Of a DNA stretch of 64,000 bases, positions 22,957-32,243 are shown piece by piece; positions within the stretch are counted from its first letter, which is position 1, and every line of letters begins with the position of its first letter. A program made the position numbers and the translations under genes. This stretch comes from Lysobacter sp. Root76 (lineage in GTDB: Bacteria; Pseudomonadota; Gammaproteobacteria; Xanthomonadales; Xanthomonadaceae): NCBI RefSeq assembly GCF_001428685.1, contig NZ_LMIK01000008.1:189993-253992 (forward strand), written 5' to 3'. Below the pieces are notes generated by a model. That model had not been told where the DNA came from and ran no database searches. It saw nothing but the letters and a program-made list of their open reading frames with translations.

Positions 22957-24864
22957 TCACCGCGGTGTCTGCAGGCCGCGCCGCAGCTCCGCCGCGCGCC
23001 GCAACACTTCCGGCGGCGCGATCTCTTCGGGCGTGCGGAAGATGCCGATCCGGCGCAGCCAGCGCCCCGGCGCGCGCGCCGAAGTCAAGGCCACGATCGG
23101 CATCGCCAGCAGCAGACCGATGATCACCGGCGACATCCACGCCGCCAGCGACGGCGACACCGCATAGGCCATGAACAGCGCCAACAGCCCCAGCAGGGTC
23201 GAGCCGCCGTAACTGCGCACCAACCCCGACAGCGGCAAGGTGCCGTCGTCGCGGCGCTGCGATTCCCAGCCCGAGTCCTTGCCCGCCAGCACTTCGGCGA
23301 TGCCGCGCGACTGCACGTACATGGTCACCGGCGCCATCAGCGCCGCCAGCAGGGTTTCCAGCAGCATGCTCAGCAGCGCGCGCAACGCGCCGCCGCAGCC
23401 GCGCCGGGTCGCGCTGTCGGTCATGGAGGCGACGTAGCCCATGAGCTTGGGCGCCAGCAGCACTGCCATGGTCGCCACGAACACCCAGGTGAAGCGCTCC
23501 GGGTCCTGCTCGCGCCAGTACTGGGTCGGCGAGAAGCCCGGCAGCGAGATCTGCCCCCAGACGAAGCCCGCACGCTCCAGCGGTATCGCCAGGCCGATCA
23601 GCATCAGCATCGCCCACATCGGCGCGGTGAAGTAATGGCCGATGCCGATCAGCAGATGCCAGCGGCTGACCCAGTGCAGGCCCTTGGCCGGCAGCACCGC
23701 CGTGTGCTGCAGGTTGCCCTGGCACCAGCGCCGGTCGCGCACCAGCATGTCGGTCAGCGAGGGCGGGCCTTCTTCGTAGCTGCCGGCCAGGCCCGGCACC
23801 ATGTGCAAGGCCCAGCCGCCGCGACGCAGCAGCGCGGCCTCGACGAAATCGTGGCTGAGCACGGTGCCGCCGAACGGGCGGTAGCCGCGCAGTTCCGGCA
23901 GGCCCGCATGCGCGGCGAACGCGGCGGTGCGGATGATCGCGTTGTGGCCCCAGTAGTTGCTCTCGGCGCCGTGCCACCAAGCCACGCCGTGCGCGATCAC
24001 CGGCCCGTACACGCGCCCGGCGAACTGCTGCATGCGCGCGAACAGGGTGTTGCCGTTGACGATCATCGGCAGGGTCTGGATCAGGGCCACGTCGGGATGG
24101 CGCTGCATCGCCACGGCCAGGCGCACGATCACCTCGCCGGTCATCAGGCTGTCGGCGTCCAGGATCAGCATCTGCGGATAGGCGCCGCCGAAGCGGCGCA
24201 CCCATTCGGCGATGTTGCCGGCCTTGCGTTCGGCATTGTCGTCGCGCCGGCGGTAATACAGCCGCGCATGACCGCCGGTGCGTTCGCGCAAGGCGGCGAA
24301 CGCCTCGCGTTCGGCCTGCGCGATCGGTTCGCGCGTGGTGTCGCTGAGGACGAAGAAATCGAAGCGGTCCAGATGGCCGGTGGCCGCCACCGACTCGTAG
24401 ATCGCCTGCAGGCCGGCCATCAGCCGTTGCGGGTCCTCGTTGTAGGTCGGCATCAGCAGGGCGGTGCGCACGCCGGGCTCGGGCAAGGCGCCGACGGCGT
24501 CCAGGCCCAGGCGCGCGCGCCGGCGCGAAACGATCTGCACGAAACCGGCCAGCGCACTGAAGAAGGCCAGCGCGATCCAGGCGAACAGGGCCACGAACAG
24601 CAACAGCAGCAGCGCTTCGAGTACGTTGATGCCGTTGCCGCGCAGCACCCACCAGATCTGGTAGGCCGCCACGAACGTCAACAGCGCGGAGCCGCCCAGG
24701 ATGTAGGCGCGGCGCCAGGCCATGCCGTGCGGCGTGGTCGGCAGCGAGGCATTGGCCAGGGCGCCCTCGCCCAAGGTCTGGATCGGCATCTCCAGCGGCG
24801 TTTCCGCCGGAAGTGCCGGCACGGGTTCGGCGCTGGCGGTCGCGCTCATGGCCGCCGTGCTCAT
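22957..24864 (-). CDS. mdoH: Osmoregulated periplasmic glucan glucosyltransferase
   Basis: 635 residues against 847 in E. coli, lacking parts of the N- and C-terminal extensions, as in other xanthomonads. Glycosyltransferase family 2 marks: [41 protein letters not shown] and RWCQGNLQH. At least six membrane helices flank and follow the cytoplasmic catalytic domain ([39 protein letters not shown] and others). It polymerises beta-1,2-linked glucose from UDP-glucose and passes it to the periplasm. The ATG overlaps the stop of the preceding glucan gene. Confidence 0.92.
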   Translation of the reverse strand: MSTAAMSATASAEPVPALPAETPLEMPIQTLGEGALANASLPTTPHGMAWRRAYILGGSALLTFVAAYQIWWVLRGNGINVLEALLLLLFVALFAWIALAFFSALAGFVQIVSRRRARLGLDAVGALPEPGVRTALLMPTYNEDPQRLMAGLQAIYESVAATGHLDRFDFFVLSDTTREPIAQAEREAFAALRERTGGHARLYYRRRDDNAERKAGNIAEWVRRFGGAYPQMLILDADSLMTGEVIVRLAVAMQRHPDVALIQTLPMIVNGNTLFARMQQFAGRVYGPVIAHGVAWWHGAESNYWGHNAIIRTAAFAAHAGLPELRGYRPFGGTVLSHDFVEAALLRRGGWALHMVPGLAGSYEEGPPSLTDMLVRDRRWCQGNLQHTAVLPAKGLHWVSRWHLLIGIGHYFTAPMWAMLMLIGLAIPLERAGFVWGQISLPGFSPTQYWREQDPERFTWVFVATMAVLLAPKLMGYVASMTDSATRRGCGGALRALLSMLLETLLAALMAPVTMYVQSRGIAEVLAGKDSGWESQRRDDGTLPLSGLVRSYGGSTLLGLLALFMAYAVSPSLAAWMSPVIIGLLLAMPIVALTSARAPGRWLRRIGIFRTPEEIAPPEVLRRAAELRRGLQTPR

Positions 24865-26384
24865 GCGGTCCAACGATAGAGCCAGGTTTCGGACAGCGGC
24901 CCGCGCGCGTCTTCCAGGCGCATGCGCAGCTCGATGCTGCGCTCCTGGCCGGGATCGAGCTCGAACGCGACCCGCCACGTGCCGGGCGCCGGCATCGCAT
25001 GCGCGACCACGTTGGCGACTGTGCCCTTGGACGCGGTCACCGCGGCGCGCGGCTCGCTGCCGGCCGGCAACGCGGCCAGCGTGCCGCCGGCGAGATCGAT
25101 CACCACCCGGCGCGCGCCCTTGCCGGCGGCGCCGATGCGCGTGCCCGACACGGCCGCCAGGTTCGGCAGCCATTCGTGGCGGTCGCACCAATGCAGGCGA
25201 TAGTCGTAGCGGTGTTCGCGCCCGGCCGCGAGCGGCTGCGCCGGCCGCCAATAGGCGACGATGTTGTCGTGGAATTCGTCGGCGGTCGGAATCTCGATCA
25301 GGCGCACGCTGCCCGCGCCCCAGTCTCCGACCGGCTCGACCCACAGGCTCGGCCGCTTCTCGTAGTGGGCTTCGCTGTCGGCGTAGTCGGCGAACTCGCG
25401 CTTGCGCTGCATCAGGCCGAAGCCGCGCGGCTTGAGGTCCTCGAACGCGCTCTCCTGCAGCACCGACGGGTTGTGCAGCGGGCGCCAGATCTGCTCGCCG
25501 CGGCCGTTGAGCAGGGCCAGGCCCTCGGAGTCGTGGACCGCGGGGCGGTAGTCGTCGATGCCGTTGCGATCGCTGGCGTCGAACTGGTACATGCTGGTCA
25601 GCGGCGCGATGCCGGCGCGGTCCAGCTCCACGCGCGGGTACAGGCGCATGCTCACGTCGAATACGGTTTCCGCGCCCGGTGCGATCGCGAAACGGAACGC
25701 GGCCGCGGCGCTGCGGCTGTCCATCAGCGCGTGCACGATCGCGCGCCGCGCATCGCGCGCCGGACGCTCCAGCCAGAACGCGCGGAATACCGGGAACTCC
25801 TCGCCGGCCGGGTCGGCGGTCTTGATCGCCAGGCCGCGCGCGGACAAACCGTAGGCCTGGCCCTTGGCGACGGCGCGGAAGTAGCTCGCGCCGAGGAAGG
25901 CGCAGACCTCGTCGAAATACTCGGGCCGGTTGAGCGGCGCATGCAGGCGGAAGCCGGCGTAGCCGAGGTCGTTCTCGGTCGGCGCGGCGGTGCCGGCGAA
26001 GCTGAACTGCGAAGGCCGATAGGTCACCGGCTGGGCGCGGCCGCCGCTGACGTCGTAGACATCGACGCGGTCGCGGAAGAAGAAGCCGCGATGGAAGAAT
26101 TGCGCCTGGAACGGCAGGCCCAGGCCGCGCCACAAGGCCTGATCCGGGTTGTAGCGAATGCCGCGGTACTGGTCGTAGCCGATCTTCTCCAGCGAGGCGG
26201 GCAATTGCTTGGACTGCGGCTTGAACGGCTGCGCGGCCAGGGCGCGGGCGAGCGCCGGCACGGTGTCCTCGCCGAACGCGGTGGACGCGGGCGCAGCAGC
26301 GGCCTTCTCCGCATGCGCATCCGCGCCGCACAGGCCCAGCAAGGGCCACGACAGTCCGGCCAGGATCACTTCTCTTCGGCGCAT
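24861..26384 (-). CDS. mdoG: Periplasmic glucan biosynthesis protein (OpgG/OpgD family)
   Basis: About 507 residues. The N-terminus carries a twin-arginine signal ([20 protein letters not shown]), as in E. coli OpgD, while the position directly upstream of mdoH is that of opgG, so the branch is uncertain. Family features: [63 protein letters not shown]. These proteins modify or branch the glucan backbone in the periplasm. The ATG at 26384 has AAAGGAGCGCGC before it; a GTG at 26399 is too close to this site to be used. Confidence 0.88.
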   Translation of the reverse strand: MRRREVILAGLSWPLLGLCGADAHAEKAAAAPASTAFGEDTVPALARALAAQPFKPQSKQLPASLEKIGYDQYRGIRYNPDQALWRGLGLPFQAQFFHRGFFFRDRVDVYDVSGGRAQPVTYRPSQFSFAGTAAPTENDLGYAGFRLHAPLNRPEYFDEVCAFLGASYFRAVAKGQAYGLSARGLAIKTADPAGEEFPVFRAFWLERPARDARRAIVHALMDSRSAAAAFRFAIAPGAETVFDVSMRLYPRVELDRAGIAPLTSMYQFDASDRNGIDDYRPAVHDSEGLALLNGRGEQIWRPLHNPSVLQESAFEDLKPRGFGLMQRKREFADYADSEAHYEKRPSLWVEPVGDWGAGSVRLIEIPTADEFHDNIVAYWRPAQPLAAGREHRYDYRLHWCDRHEWLPNLAAVSGTRIGAAGKGARRVVIDLAGGTLAALPAGSEPRAAVTASKGTVANVVAHAMPAPGTWRVAFELDPGQERSIELRMRLEDARGPLSETWLYRWTA

Positions 26385-26521
26385 GCGCGCTCCTTTCACT
26401 ACGTCTGGGCGCGATTGTAGGGAGTGAGTTGTTAAGGAAGCCGCGATTTGCGGCCTGGTCCAGCTTCCGAATGTGCCCTCGATTGCAAGTAATCGTTTAC
26501 AGACCTGCCTCCGCGCGCGAG

Positions 26522-26546
26522 AAAAAACCCCGGCTCGCGCCGGGGT
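26522..26546 (-). terminator. Terminator after the S9 peptidase gene
   Basis: ACCCCGGC/GCCGGGGT stem with a short CTCGC-type loop and an A6 run, that is T6 on the minus strand, 55 bases beyond the stop codon of the peptidase operon. Confidence 0.8.
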
Positions 26547-26600
26547 CTGGGGGACGAACCAAGACGATCGCGCGTCGGTTCGAAAATCGGTGACCGGGCG

Positions 26601-28760
26601 TCAACGCGCGCGGGTGGCGGCGGTTGACGCGCTGGACGGTGCGCGCAGTTCGGCCAGGTCGCGACCGGCCAAGCGCAGGTTCTTGCGCAGATGCGCGCGC
26701 AGCTCGGCATCCGGGGCGTGCGGCGCGGCGCCGCCGAGGCGACGATGCAACAGACGTTCGAGCAGGTAGAGATAGGCCTCGAGGGTGCGCGGATCGACCA
26801 GTTGATGGCCGCCTTCGGCGTCCACGAACAGACTCACGTCCTTGTCCAGGGCGCGCAGCGTAGCAGCGTAATGGAGCACACTGCGGATCGGCACGCGCTC
26901 GTCGTCGCCACCGGCCAGAAGCAGCACAGGACGGCGCAGGCGCTGCGCATTGGTCACCGGCGATTGCGCGCGCAGCCTCTCGGCGATCGCGGCGTCGGCC
27001 GGATCCAGCGCGAGCAGGCGCATCGTCACCGACAGTGGAATGCCACGCGCGAGTTGATCCTGGCTGCGCGCGTACGAGCGCAGCACCCAACCGAAGTCGG
27101 CCGGCGGCACCGCGGCTACCGCGACCTTGAACAACTCCGGCTGGAAGGTCACGCCCTGCAAGGCGGAGTAACCGCCGAAGGAGGCACCGACGATGCCCAC
27201 GCGCTCGCCATCGCCGACGCCCTGCGCCAGCAGGTGACGCACGCCGTCGACGATGTCCTGTTGCACGCGGCCGTTGCCGAAATCGCCCCGTCCGGCGGTC
27301 ATGTAATCGCGGCCGTGGCCGGTGGAGCCGCGGAAATTGGGTTCGAACACCACGTAACCGCGATTGGCCAGCAACTGCGTCTGGGCGCTGAATTCCGGCC
27401 GGGTCAGATTGAAGGGACCGCCATGCACGTTGGCCACCAACGGCGCGCGTGCGGCATCCACGCCCGGCGGCACGGACACGAAACCGTGCAGGCGCATGCC
27501 GTCGGAGGCGCGGTAGGCGAAGGCGATCTTGCGCGCCAGGGCCGACTCAGGAATCCGCTCCACCGCGATGCGGCCGTGACGGAAGCCGGCATCGGCGAGG
27601 ATCTCGCGGAAATCGCCGCCGACCGGGTCGTACAGATGCAGGCGCTCGCCCTTCTGCGAGCCGCCACGCTCGTGCACCAGCCAGCGCGCCCCGGCACCGC
27701 CGCCGACTTCGATGCGCAGGCTGCGGCCGGGGTAGCGGCGTTCGATCGCGGCGACATGGCGCTGCGCCTGCGGCGTAAGGCCGTAGTTGGCGGCCACCGT
27801 GCTGCGGTAGCTGGCGATCAGCGGCTGCCGGGTCGCGGGGTCCAGTACCACCTGGTCCAGGTCCGCTTCGGCCCGCGGGTCGGCATGGGCGGTGCGCAGA
27901 CCGCCGTCCTCGCCCAGCCGCGCCAGGCGCAGGTATCCGTGACCGGCATCGCTGCTCAACCACAGGCCGTCACCGTCGTCGGCGAGGATCGAGCACCGCT
28001 GCAGTCGCTCGCAGCGCATCGCCACGCGCATGCGCGCGCCGTCCTTGCGATAGATCGTGTAGCCCTCGCCTTCGACCAGGGTCAGATGGCTCAGCTGTCC
28101 GTCAGGCGCGTAAGCGCTGTCGACGATCTCCTTGGCCGATTCGTGCAGCAGGGTCTGGCGGCCGTGCAGGTCGATGCGATAGAGCCGCCAGCGCCTGGGC
28201 AGGCGCGACACCGACGGCGGGCTCTCCAATATGATCGCTGCGGCCGGCCGCACCGGGTCTACGGCCTCGAAGCTGCGCTCCCAGCGGCCGCCGAGCTTGG
28301 CGATCGCGCCCGAGCCGGCCTGCCCCGCCGCGGCAAGGGCGTACAGCTGCCCGGACGAAGGCAGGAACAGCCAGCGGCCGTCGTGCGACCAGTTCAACGC
28401 ATTCGCCTCGGTATGCGCGAGCAGCCGCTTCGGCGCGCCGCCCGCGGTCGGCAGCAACCAGACGCCGCGGTTGCGTTCGCCCTGAAGCAGATAGGCGACG
28501 TTGCGGCCGTCCGGCGACAGCCAGGCGCCGAGCAGCGCGGCCCGGGCCAGGAACCGGGCGCGTCCGAACTGCGGCGCCGGTGCGCGCGTACGCTCGACGG
28601 CGACCGCGGCGCGCAAGTCGGAAGCATCGTCGGCCTGCGCGGTCGCGAACGCGCACAGCAGCGTCGCGACCATCGCGGCCCGCCACCCTTTGCGCGCACC
28701 TATAACGCAACGCGCAGCCGACAGCATCCGCGCCTTGGCGGCGATCGGGAACTTGTTCAT
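26601..28760 (-). CDS. S9 prolyl oligopeptidase-family peptidase, secreted
   Basis: About 719 residues. A positively charged leader and hydrophobic stretch (MVATLLCAFATAQA) suggest export. Residues 60-400 form an irregular beta-propeller with repeats such as GAWLSPDGRNVAYLL and NWSHDGRWLFL. The C-terminal hydrolase domain has the catalytic Ser in VGASFGGYSAL, Asp in AGGDDERVPI and His in AEGGHQLVD. The ATG at 28760 has AGGAGAGGCTCC before it. It is the last gene of a GntR-ABC operon, 68 bases after the permease. The substrate is unknown. Confidence 0.9.
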   Translation of the reverse strand: MNKFPIAAKARMLSAARCVIGARKGWRAAMVATLLCAFATAQADDASDLRAAVAVERTRAPAPQFGRARFLARAALLGAWLSPDGRNVAYLLQGERNRGVWLLPTAGGAPKRLLAHTEANALNWSHDGRWLFLPSSGQLYALAAAGQAGSGAIAKLGGRWERSFEAVDPVRPAAAIILESPPSVSRLPRRWRLYRIDLHGRQTLLHESAKEIVDSAYAPDGQLSHLTLVEGEGYTIYRKDGARMRVAMRCERLQRCSILADDGDGLWLSSDAGHGYLRLARLGEDGGLRTAHADPRAEADLDQVVLDPATRQPLIASYRSTVAANYGLTPQAQRHVAAIERRYPGRSLRIEVGGGAGARWLVHERGGSQKGERLHLYDPVGGDFREILADAGFRHGRIAVERIPESALARKIAFAYRASDGMRLHGFVSVPPGVDAARAPLVANVHGGPFNLTRPEFSAQTQLLANRGYVVFEPNFRGSTGHGRDYMTAGRGDFGNGRVQQDIVDGVRHLLAQGVGDGERVGIVGASFGGYSALQGVTFQPELFKVAVAAVPPADFGWVLRSYARSQDQLARGIPLSVTMRLLALDPADAAIAERLRAQSPVTNAQRLRRPVLLLAGGDDERVPIRSVLHYAATLRALDKDVSLFVDAEGGHQLVDPRTLEAYLYLLERLLHRRLGGAAPHAPDAELRAHLRKNLRLAGRDLAELRAPSSASTAATRAR

Positions 28761-28828
28761 GGAGCCTCTCCTGCTGGACCCGCAGCGCGGCGGGTCGGCC
28801 ATGGATGTGCGGATTGATTCGGAGCAGC

Positions 28829-30646
28829 TCAGGCAGGCGCCGCCAGCGCCAGCGGTCCTTCGTCAAGGATTTCGCGCGGCCGGCACATCAACCACAGACT
28901 CATCAGCGCCGGCAGGCCGACCACCGCACAGGCCGCAACCCAGGCGATCCTGGCGGGCAGCGACAGCGTGGTGCGCGGCAAACGCCACAGCGCGCCGAGC
29001 ACGGACAACAGCAGCAGTGCGCCGGCGATGAACTTGGCCTCGCGCGGCACCGGTGGCGTCGCCATGTCGAGCGACGGCAGGTAGCCCGAGTACCAGCCCC
29101 GCGCCGCCTTCTGCACTTGGTACAGCAACGGCGAGGTGTACCAGTTCTGATAACGCCAGGCGACCGGATAGTCCATGGCCAGATCGCGGCGCGCCACCGT
29201 AGCCACCCGGCCGGCGGCGTCCACGCGCATCAACACCTGATACGGCAAGGCGCCCTCGGCGTTGTACGAGGAATGCGTGAACAGGAACGAGATCAAATAG
29301 CCGTCCAGCAGTTCCATCAGATCGACGCGCACCAGGTCGCCGGAGCGGCCCGGCAGCGGCACGCGCTGGCGCGGCGTGAGCACGCCGTCGGCGCTGTCCA
29401 GTTCGGCCAGGTCGTAGAAGTACAGCGCACGATTGCTGAGCAGGGCGGCGTTGTCGCCCATCTTGTCGATCCCGGTCAGGACTTCGCCTTGCGGCAGACG
29501 TGCGCGCGGCAGCACGCGCTGCTCGTCGCTGTCGTATTGATAGACCGCGCTGCGGCCGACCAGCAGACCTTCGGGGCCGGGCTGCACCGGCTCCGGGAAG
29601 GCGACCTGGCCGTCGACGCCGAGACTGCCGACCGCGCGCCTGTCGACCAAACTGTAGCCCTGCAAGCGCATGCTGTCGTGACTGAACACCCAGCGCACCC
29701 GACGCTCCGCGTCGTCGAATTCCATCGGCATGGCGTTGCCCAGCTGGTTGCGCTGCGGCAAGCCGCGCAGGCCGGGACCGGCGCCGAAGATCTCCGATAT
29801 CTGCGCCTGCTCGCGCCACAGCACGGCCTGCGGATCGCGGCTGCGTTCCAGGCCCTTGCGTATCAGGTCCTTGCCCTCGGAGAACTCGGCCTCCTTCTCG
29901 CCGCCAGGCGGCGCGACGGCGATGTTGTTGGGGTGCGAGCCCTGCGCAATCCAGACGAACTCGACCCCGAAGCCCACCACCACCAGCGCGAACCACATCG
30001 CGAACTGCAGCGGTATCGCGATGAGCAGGGTGCCGGCGGCGGTGCGTGGCAGCGCACTCAGGTCGGGCTTGAACGCGACCAGCAGCATCGCCGCCAGCAA
30101 GATCAGCAGGTACGACTGCAAGGCGATCGCGCCCAACCCGGTGGCGCGCGCGATCAGCAGGCCCAGCAACAGCACCAGCGCCGACCAGCTGTAGCGCTTG
30201 TCCGCGAGCATCGCGTAGCTGCCCGCCAGGTAGGCGCACAGCGCGACCAGCAGGCCCGAACAGGCCAGCCACAGATGACGCAGGTCGAGTACGCGCGCGG
30301 TCATGAACTCCTGCCAGGCCTCGGCCAGCAACAGCGGCAGCAGCACCGCGACCGTCAGCAGGACCGCCCCGGCGCCGAACAGCGCCGACGCGACGCGCCA
30401 ATGCGGCAAGGGCCGGTGCAGCAGGTTCAACCAGGCGTTCGGACGCCGGTAGCCGCCCATCTGGTACAGGCCCAGCAACAGGCCGCTGACCGCATAGGCG
30501 GTGCCGATGGCCTGATAGACCACGTACGACTGCTGCGCCATGTCGAGAACACGGCCCATGAAACCCAGCACGATGAGCTGCAGGCTGGCGTAGGCGATGG
30601 CCCAGGCGCGGAAGCGCAGCAGTTCGGCCTTGAACAAATCCCACAT
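28829..30646 (-). CDS. ABC transporter permease with large extracytoplasmic domain
   Basis: 605 residues. The N-terminal third has about six membrane helices (LLGLYQMGG, VLLTVAVLLPLLLAEAW, ALVLLLGLLIARATG, LLILLAAMLLVA, FAMWFALVVVGFGVEFVW). Then come some 280 polar residues with tyrosine- and beta-rich stretches (VYQYDSDEQRVLP, ALYFYDLAELDS, YQVLMRVDAAG), and two or three more helices at the C-terminus (FIAGALLLLSVLGALW, VAACAVVGLPALMSLWL). ABC-2 permeases are usually half this size, so this is an unusual form. It begins at ATG 30646, 28 bases after the ATPase gene, its likely partner. Confidence 0.8.
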   Translation of the reverse strand: MWDLFKAELLRFRAWAIAYASLQLIVLGFMGRVLDMAQQSYVVYQAIGTAYAVSGLLLGLYQMGGYRRPNAWLNLLHRPLPHWRVASALFGAGAVLLTVAVLLPLLLAEAWQEFMTARVLDLRHLWLACSGLLVALCAYLAGSYAMLADKRYSWSALVLLLGLLIARATGLGAIALQSYLLILLAAMLLVAFKPDLSALPRTAAGTLLIAIPLQFAMWFALVVVGFGVEFVWIAQGSHPNNIAVAPPGGEKEAEFSEGKDLIRKGLERSRDPQAVLWREQAQISEIFGAGPGLRGLPQRNQLGNAMPMEFDDAERRVRWVFSHDSMRLQGYSLVDRRAVGSLGVDGQVAFPEPVQPGPEGLLVGRSAVYQYDSDEQRVLPRARLPQGEVLTGIDKMGDNAALLSNRALYFYDLAELDSADGVLTPRQRVPLPGRSGDLVRVDLMELLDGYLISFLFTHSSYNAEGALPYQVLMRVDAAGRVATVARRDLAMDYPVAWRYQNWYTSPLLYQVQKAARGWYSGYLPSLDMATPPVPREAKFIAGALLLLSVLGALWRLPRTTLSLPARIAWVAACAVVGLPALMSLWLMCRPREILDEGPLALAAPA

Positions 30647-30674
30647 GGCGAATTCCCCGAATGAGCGAGCCGTG

Positions 30675-31604
30675 TCAGCCCGCCGCGTCCATGGCGGCGG
30701 GCGGTGCGGCGTGGTTCTTGGCCAGGAAGCCGTTGACCGCGCGGTCCAGGCCGACAGGCATGCTTTGCACCGAGCGTGCGCCGTTGGCGCGCAGGAACTG
30801 GGCGAAGTCCTCGTCCTGGTCCAGCACCAGGTAGTGATGCAGGCCGTCCAGGCGCTGCGCCTGCAACAGACCGGGCACGGTCCGCGGATCGGGCCCCTTG
30901 AACGGGATATCGGCGATCCAATGCCGCACGCGCGCGCAGAAATCCTCCGGCGCCGACATGTTCTTGAGCTGGCCGCGCTCAAGGATGATGAGGTTGTCGG
31001 CGACGCGCTCGATCTCCTCCATCTGATGCGAGCAATACACCACGGTGCAGTCGTCGCCGCTGTTGCTGTACATCAGCGACTCCAGGAACGCGCGCTTGGC
31101 GACCACGTCCAGGCCCAGAGTCGGCTCGTCCAGCACCAGCAGTTCCGGCCCCTGCGCCAGCGCGATCGCCAGGTTCAGGCCGGCGCGTTCGCCGCGAGAG
31201 AGCTGGCCGACCTTCTGTTCCGGCAGCACGTGGTAGTGGTCGAGCACGCCGCGAAACGCGGCTTCGTTCCAACGCCGGTACTGGCGCCGGTGCATGTCGA
31301 CCACCGCAGCGACCCGCATCCAGCCCGGCAGGGTGTGCTCCTCGTTGACGAAGCCGATGCGCTCGCGGTCGCCAGGCGTGAGCCGCTGGCTGTCGCGGCC
31401 CAGGATGGCGGCCGTGCCCGCGCTCGGCGGCAGGAAGCCGAGCAGGATCCGGAACAGGGTCGATTTGCCGGCGCCGTTGGCGCCGACGATCGCGTGGATG
31501 CCGCCGCGCGGAATGCGCAGGTCGAGGCGGTCCAGCGCGAGCTTGCGGCCGTAGCGCTTGCTCAGCGCCTGGGTCTGGATCACGTAGTCGTGGCTGTCGG
31601 ACAT
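30675..31604 (-). CDS. ABC transporter ATP-binding protein (YtrB-like)
   Basis: 309 residues. Walker A GANGAGKS, Q-loop region FVNEEHTLPG, signature LSRGERAGLNLAIAL (LSRGE in place of LSGGQ), Walker B LLVLDEPTLGLD and the switch CSHQMEEIER. The C-terminal 90 residues extend beyond the nucleotide-binding domain. Gene order with GntR before and a membrane protein after matches YtrA-YtrB type operons, which in Bacillus respond to cell-wall antibiotics. Starts at ATG 31604, 34 bases after the regulator. Confidence 0.92.
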   Translation of the reverse strand: MSDSHDYVIQTQALSKRYGRKLALDRLDLRIPRGGIHAIVGANGAGKSTLFRILLGFLPPSAGTAAILGRDSQRLTPGDRERIGFVNEEHTLPGWMRVAAVVDMHRRQYRRWNEAAFRGVLDHYHVLPEQKVGQLSRGERAGLNLAIALAQGPELLVLDEPTLGLDVVAKRAFLESLMYSNSGDDCTVVYCSHQMEEIERVADNLIILERGQLKNMSAPEDFCARVRHWIADIPFKGPDPRTVPGLLQAQRLDGLHHYLVLDQDEDFAQFLRANGARSVQSMPVGLDRAVNGFLAKNHAAPPAAMDAAG

Positions 31605-31638
31605 GGCGGCGGGCCTGGGTGGGAGCGGACGTCAGGGT

Positions 31639-32049
31639 TCAGGCGGTCTTGCGTGGAACCAGCGCGAGAAACTCTCGCTGCAGGCGCGCCTGCAGCTCCT
31701 CCGACGCGTAGCCCAGCGCGATCACGTCCTGCATGAAGCGCTGCACGGCGTCCTCGAGGCGGCGCTCGCGCTCGGACTCGCTCAGGCGCTGGCGCACCGG
31801 CGCCACGTACAGGCCCAGGCCCTGGCGCGACTCCAGCCAGCCTTCCGCGGTCAGCTCGGCGTAGGCCTTGGCGACCGTGTTCGGATTGATCGCCAGCTGC
31901 TGGGCCAGGCCGCGCACGCTGGGCAGCTTGTCGCCGGCAACGAGTTCGGCGGTGGCGATCTTCATGCGCACCCCGTCGGCGATCTGCTTGCCGATCGGGC
32001 GCGGATCGCCGGTCGCGATCTGGATCATCAGGGGGCTGGTACGGGCCAT
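31639..32049 (-). CDS. GntR-family regulator, YtrA subfamily
   Basis: 136 residues. N-terminal winged helix: PIGKQIADGVRMKIATAEL, then LPSVRGLAQQLAINPNTVAKAYAEL, and GWLESRQGLGLYV. The C-terminal part is a short helix bundle (LEDAVQRFMQDVIALGY) without a large ligand domain, which marks the YtrA type. ATG 32049 has CAGGACGCCCTG before it; the open frame further up runs through the operator and is not used. First gene of the regulator-ABC-peptidase operon and probably its repressor. Confidence 0.9.
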   Translation of the reverse strand: MARTSPLMIQIATGDPRPIGKQIADGVRMKIATAELVAGDKLPSVRGLAQQLAINPNTVAKAYAELTAEGWLESRQGLGLYVAPVRQRLSESERERRLEDAVQRFMQDVIALGYASEELQARLQREFLALVPRKTA

Positions 32050-32061
32050 CAGGGCGTCCTG

Positions 32062-32097
32062 GACTGTACTAACTGTACTGTTGTAACTAGTACAGTC
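32062..32097. promoter_or_regulatory. Inverted-repeat operator of the GntR-ABC-peptidase operon
   Basis: GACTGTACTA at 32062-32071 and its exact complement TAGTACAGTC at 32088-32097, with a 16-base AT-rich centre that includes another ACTGTAC. It lies 13 bases before the regulator's start. This is the form bound by YtrA-type GntR repressors. Confidence 0.7.
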
Positions 32098-32243
32098 GAA
32101 ACGGCCTTTCCTGTCAATCCGGTTCGTCGCCGTATCCAGGGTTTCGTCGCAAAGCCCGGTCATCGCGCGTCACGCCGCGGTCATGGCCCTGACATAGCCG
32201 CTTAACGACTTGCGAACAGGCTTGCCCAAACCGGGAGCCGCGC

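Noticed and set aside
28805..30664. 619-codon plus-strand frame opposite the ABC permease
   Set aside because: Gln/His/Arg-rich antisense translation; the minus-strand frame has membrane helices and a ribosome binding site.
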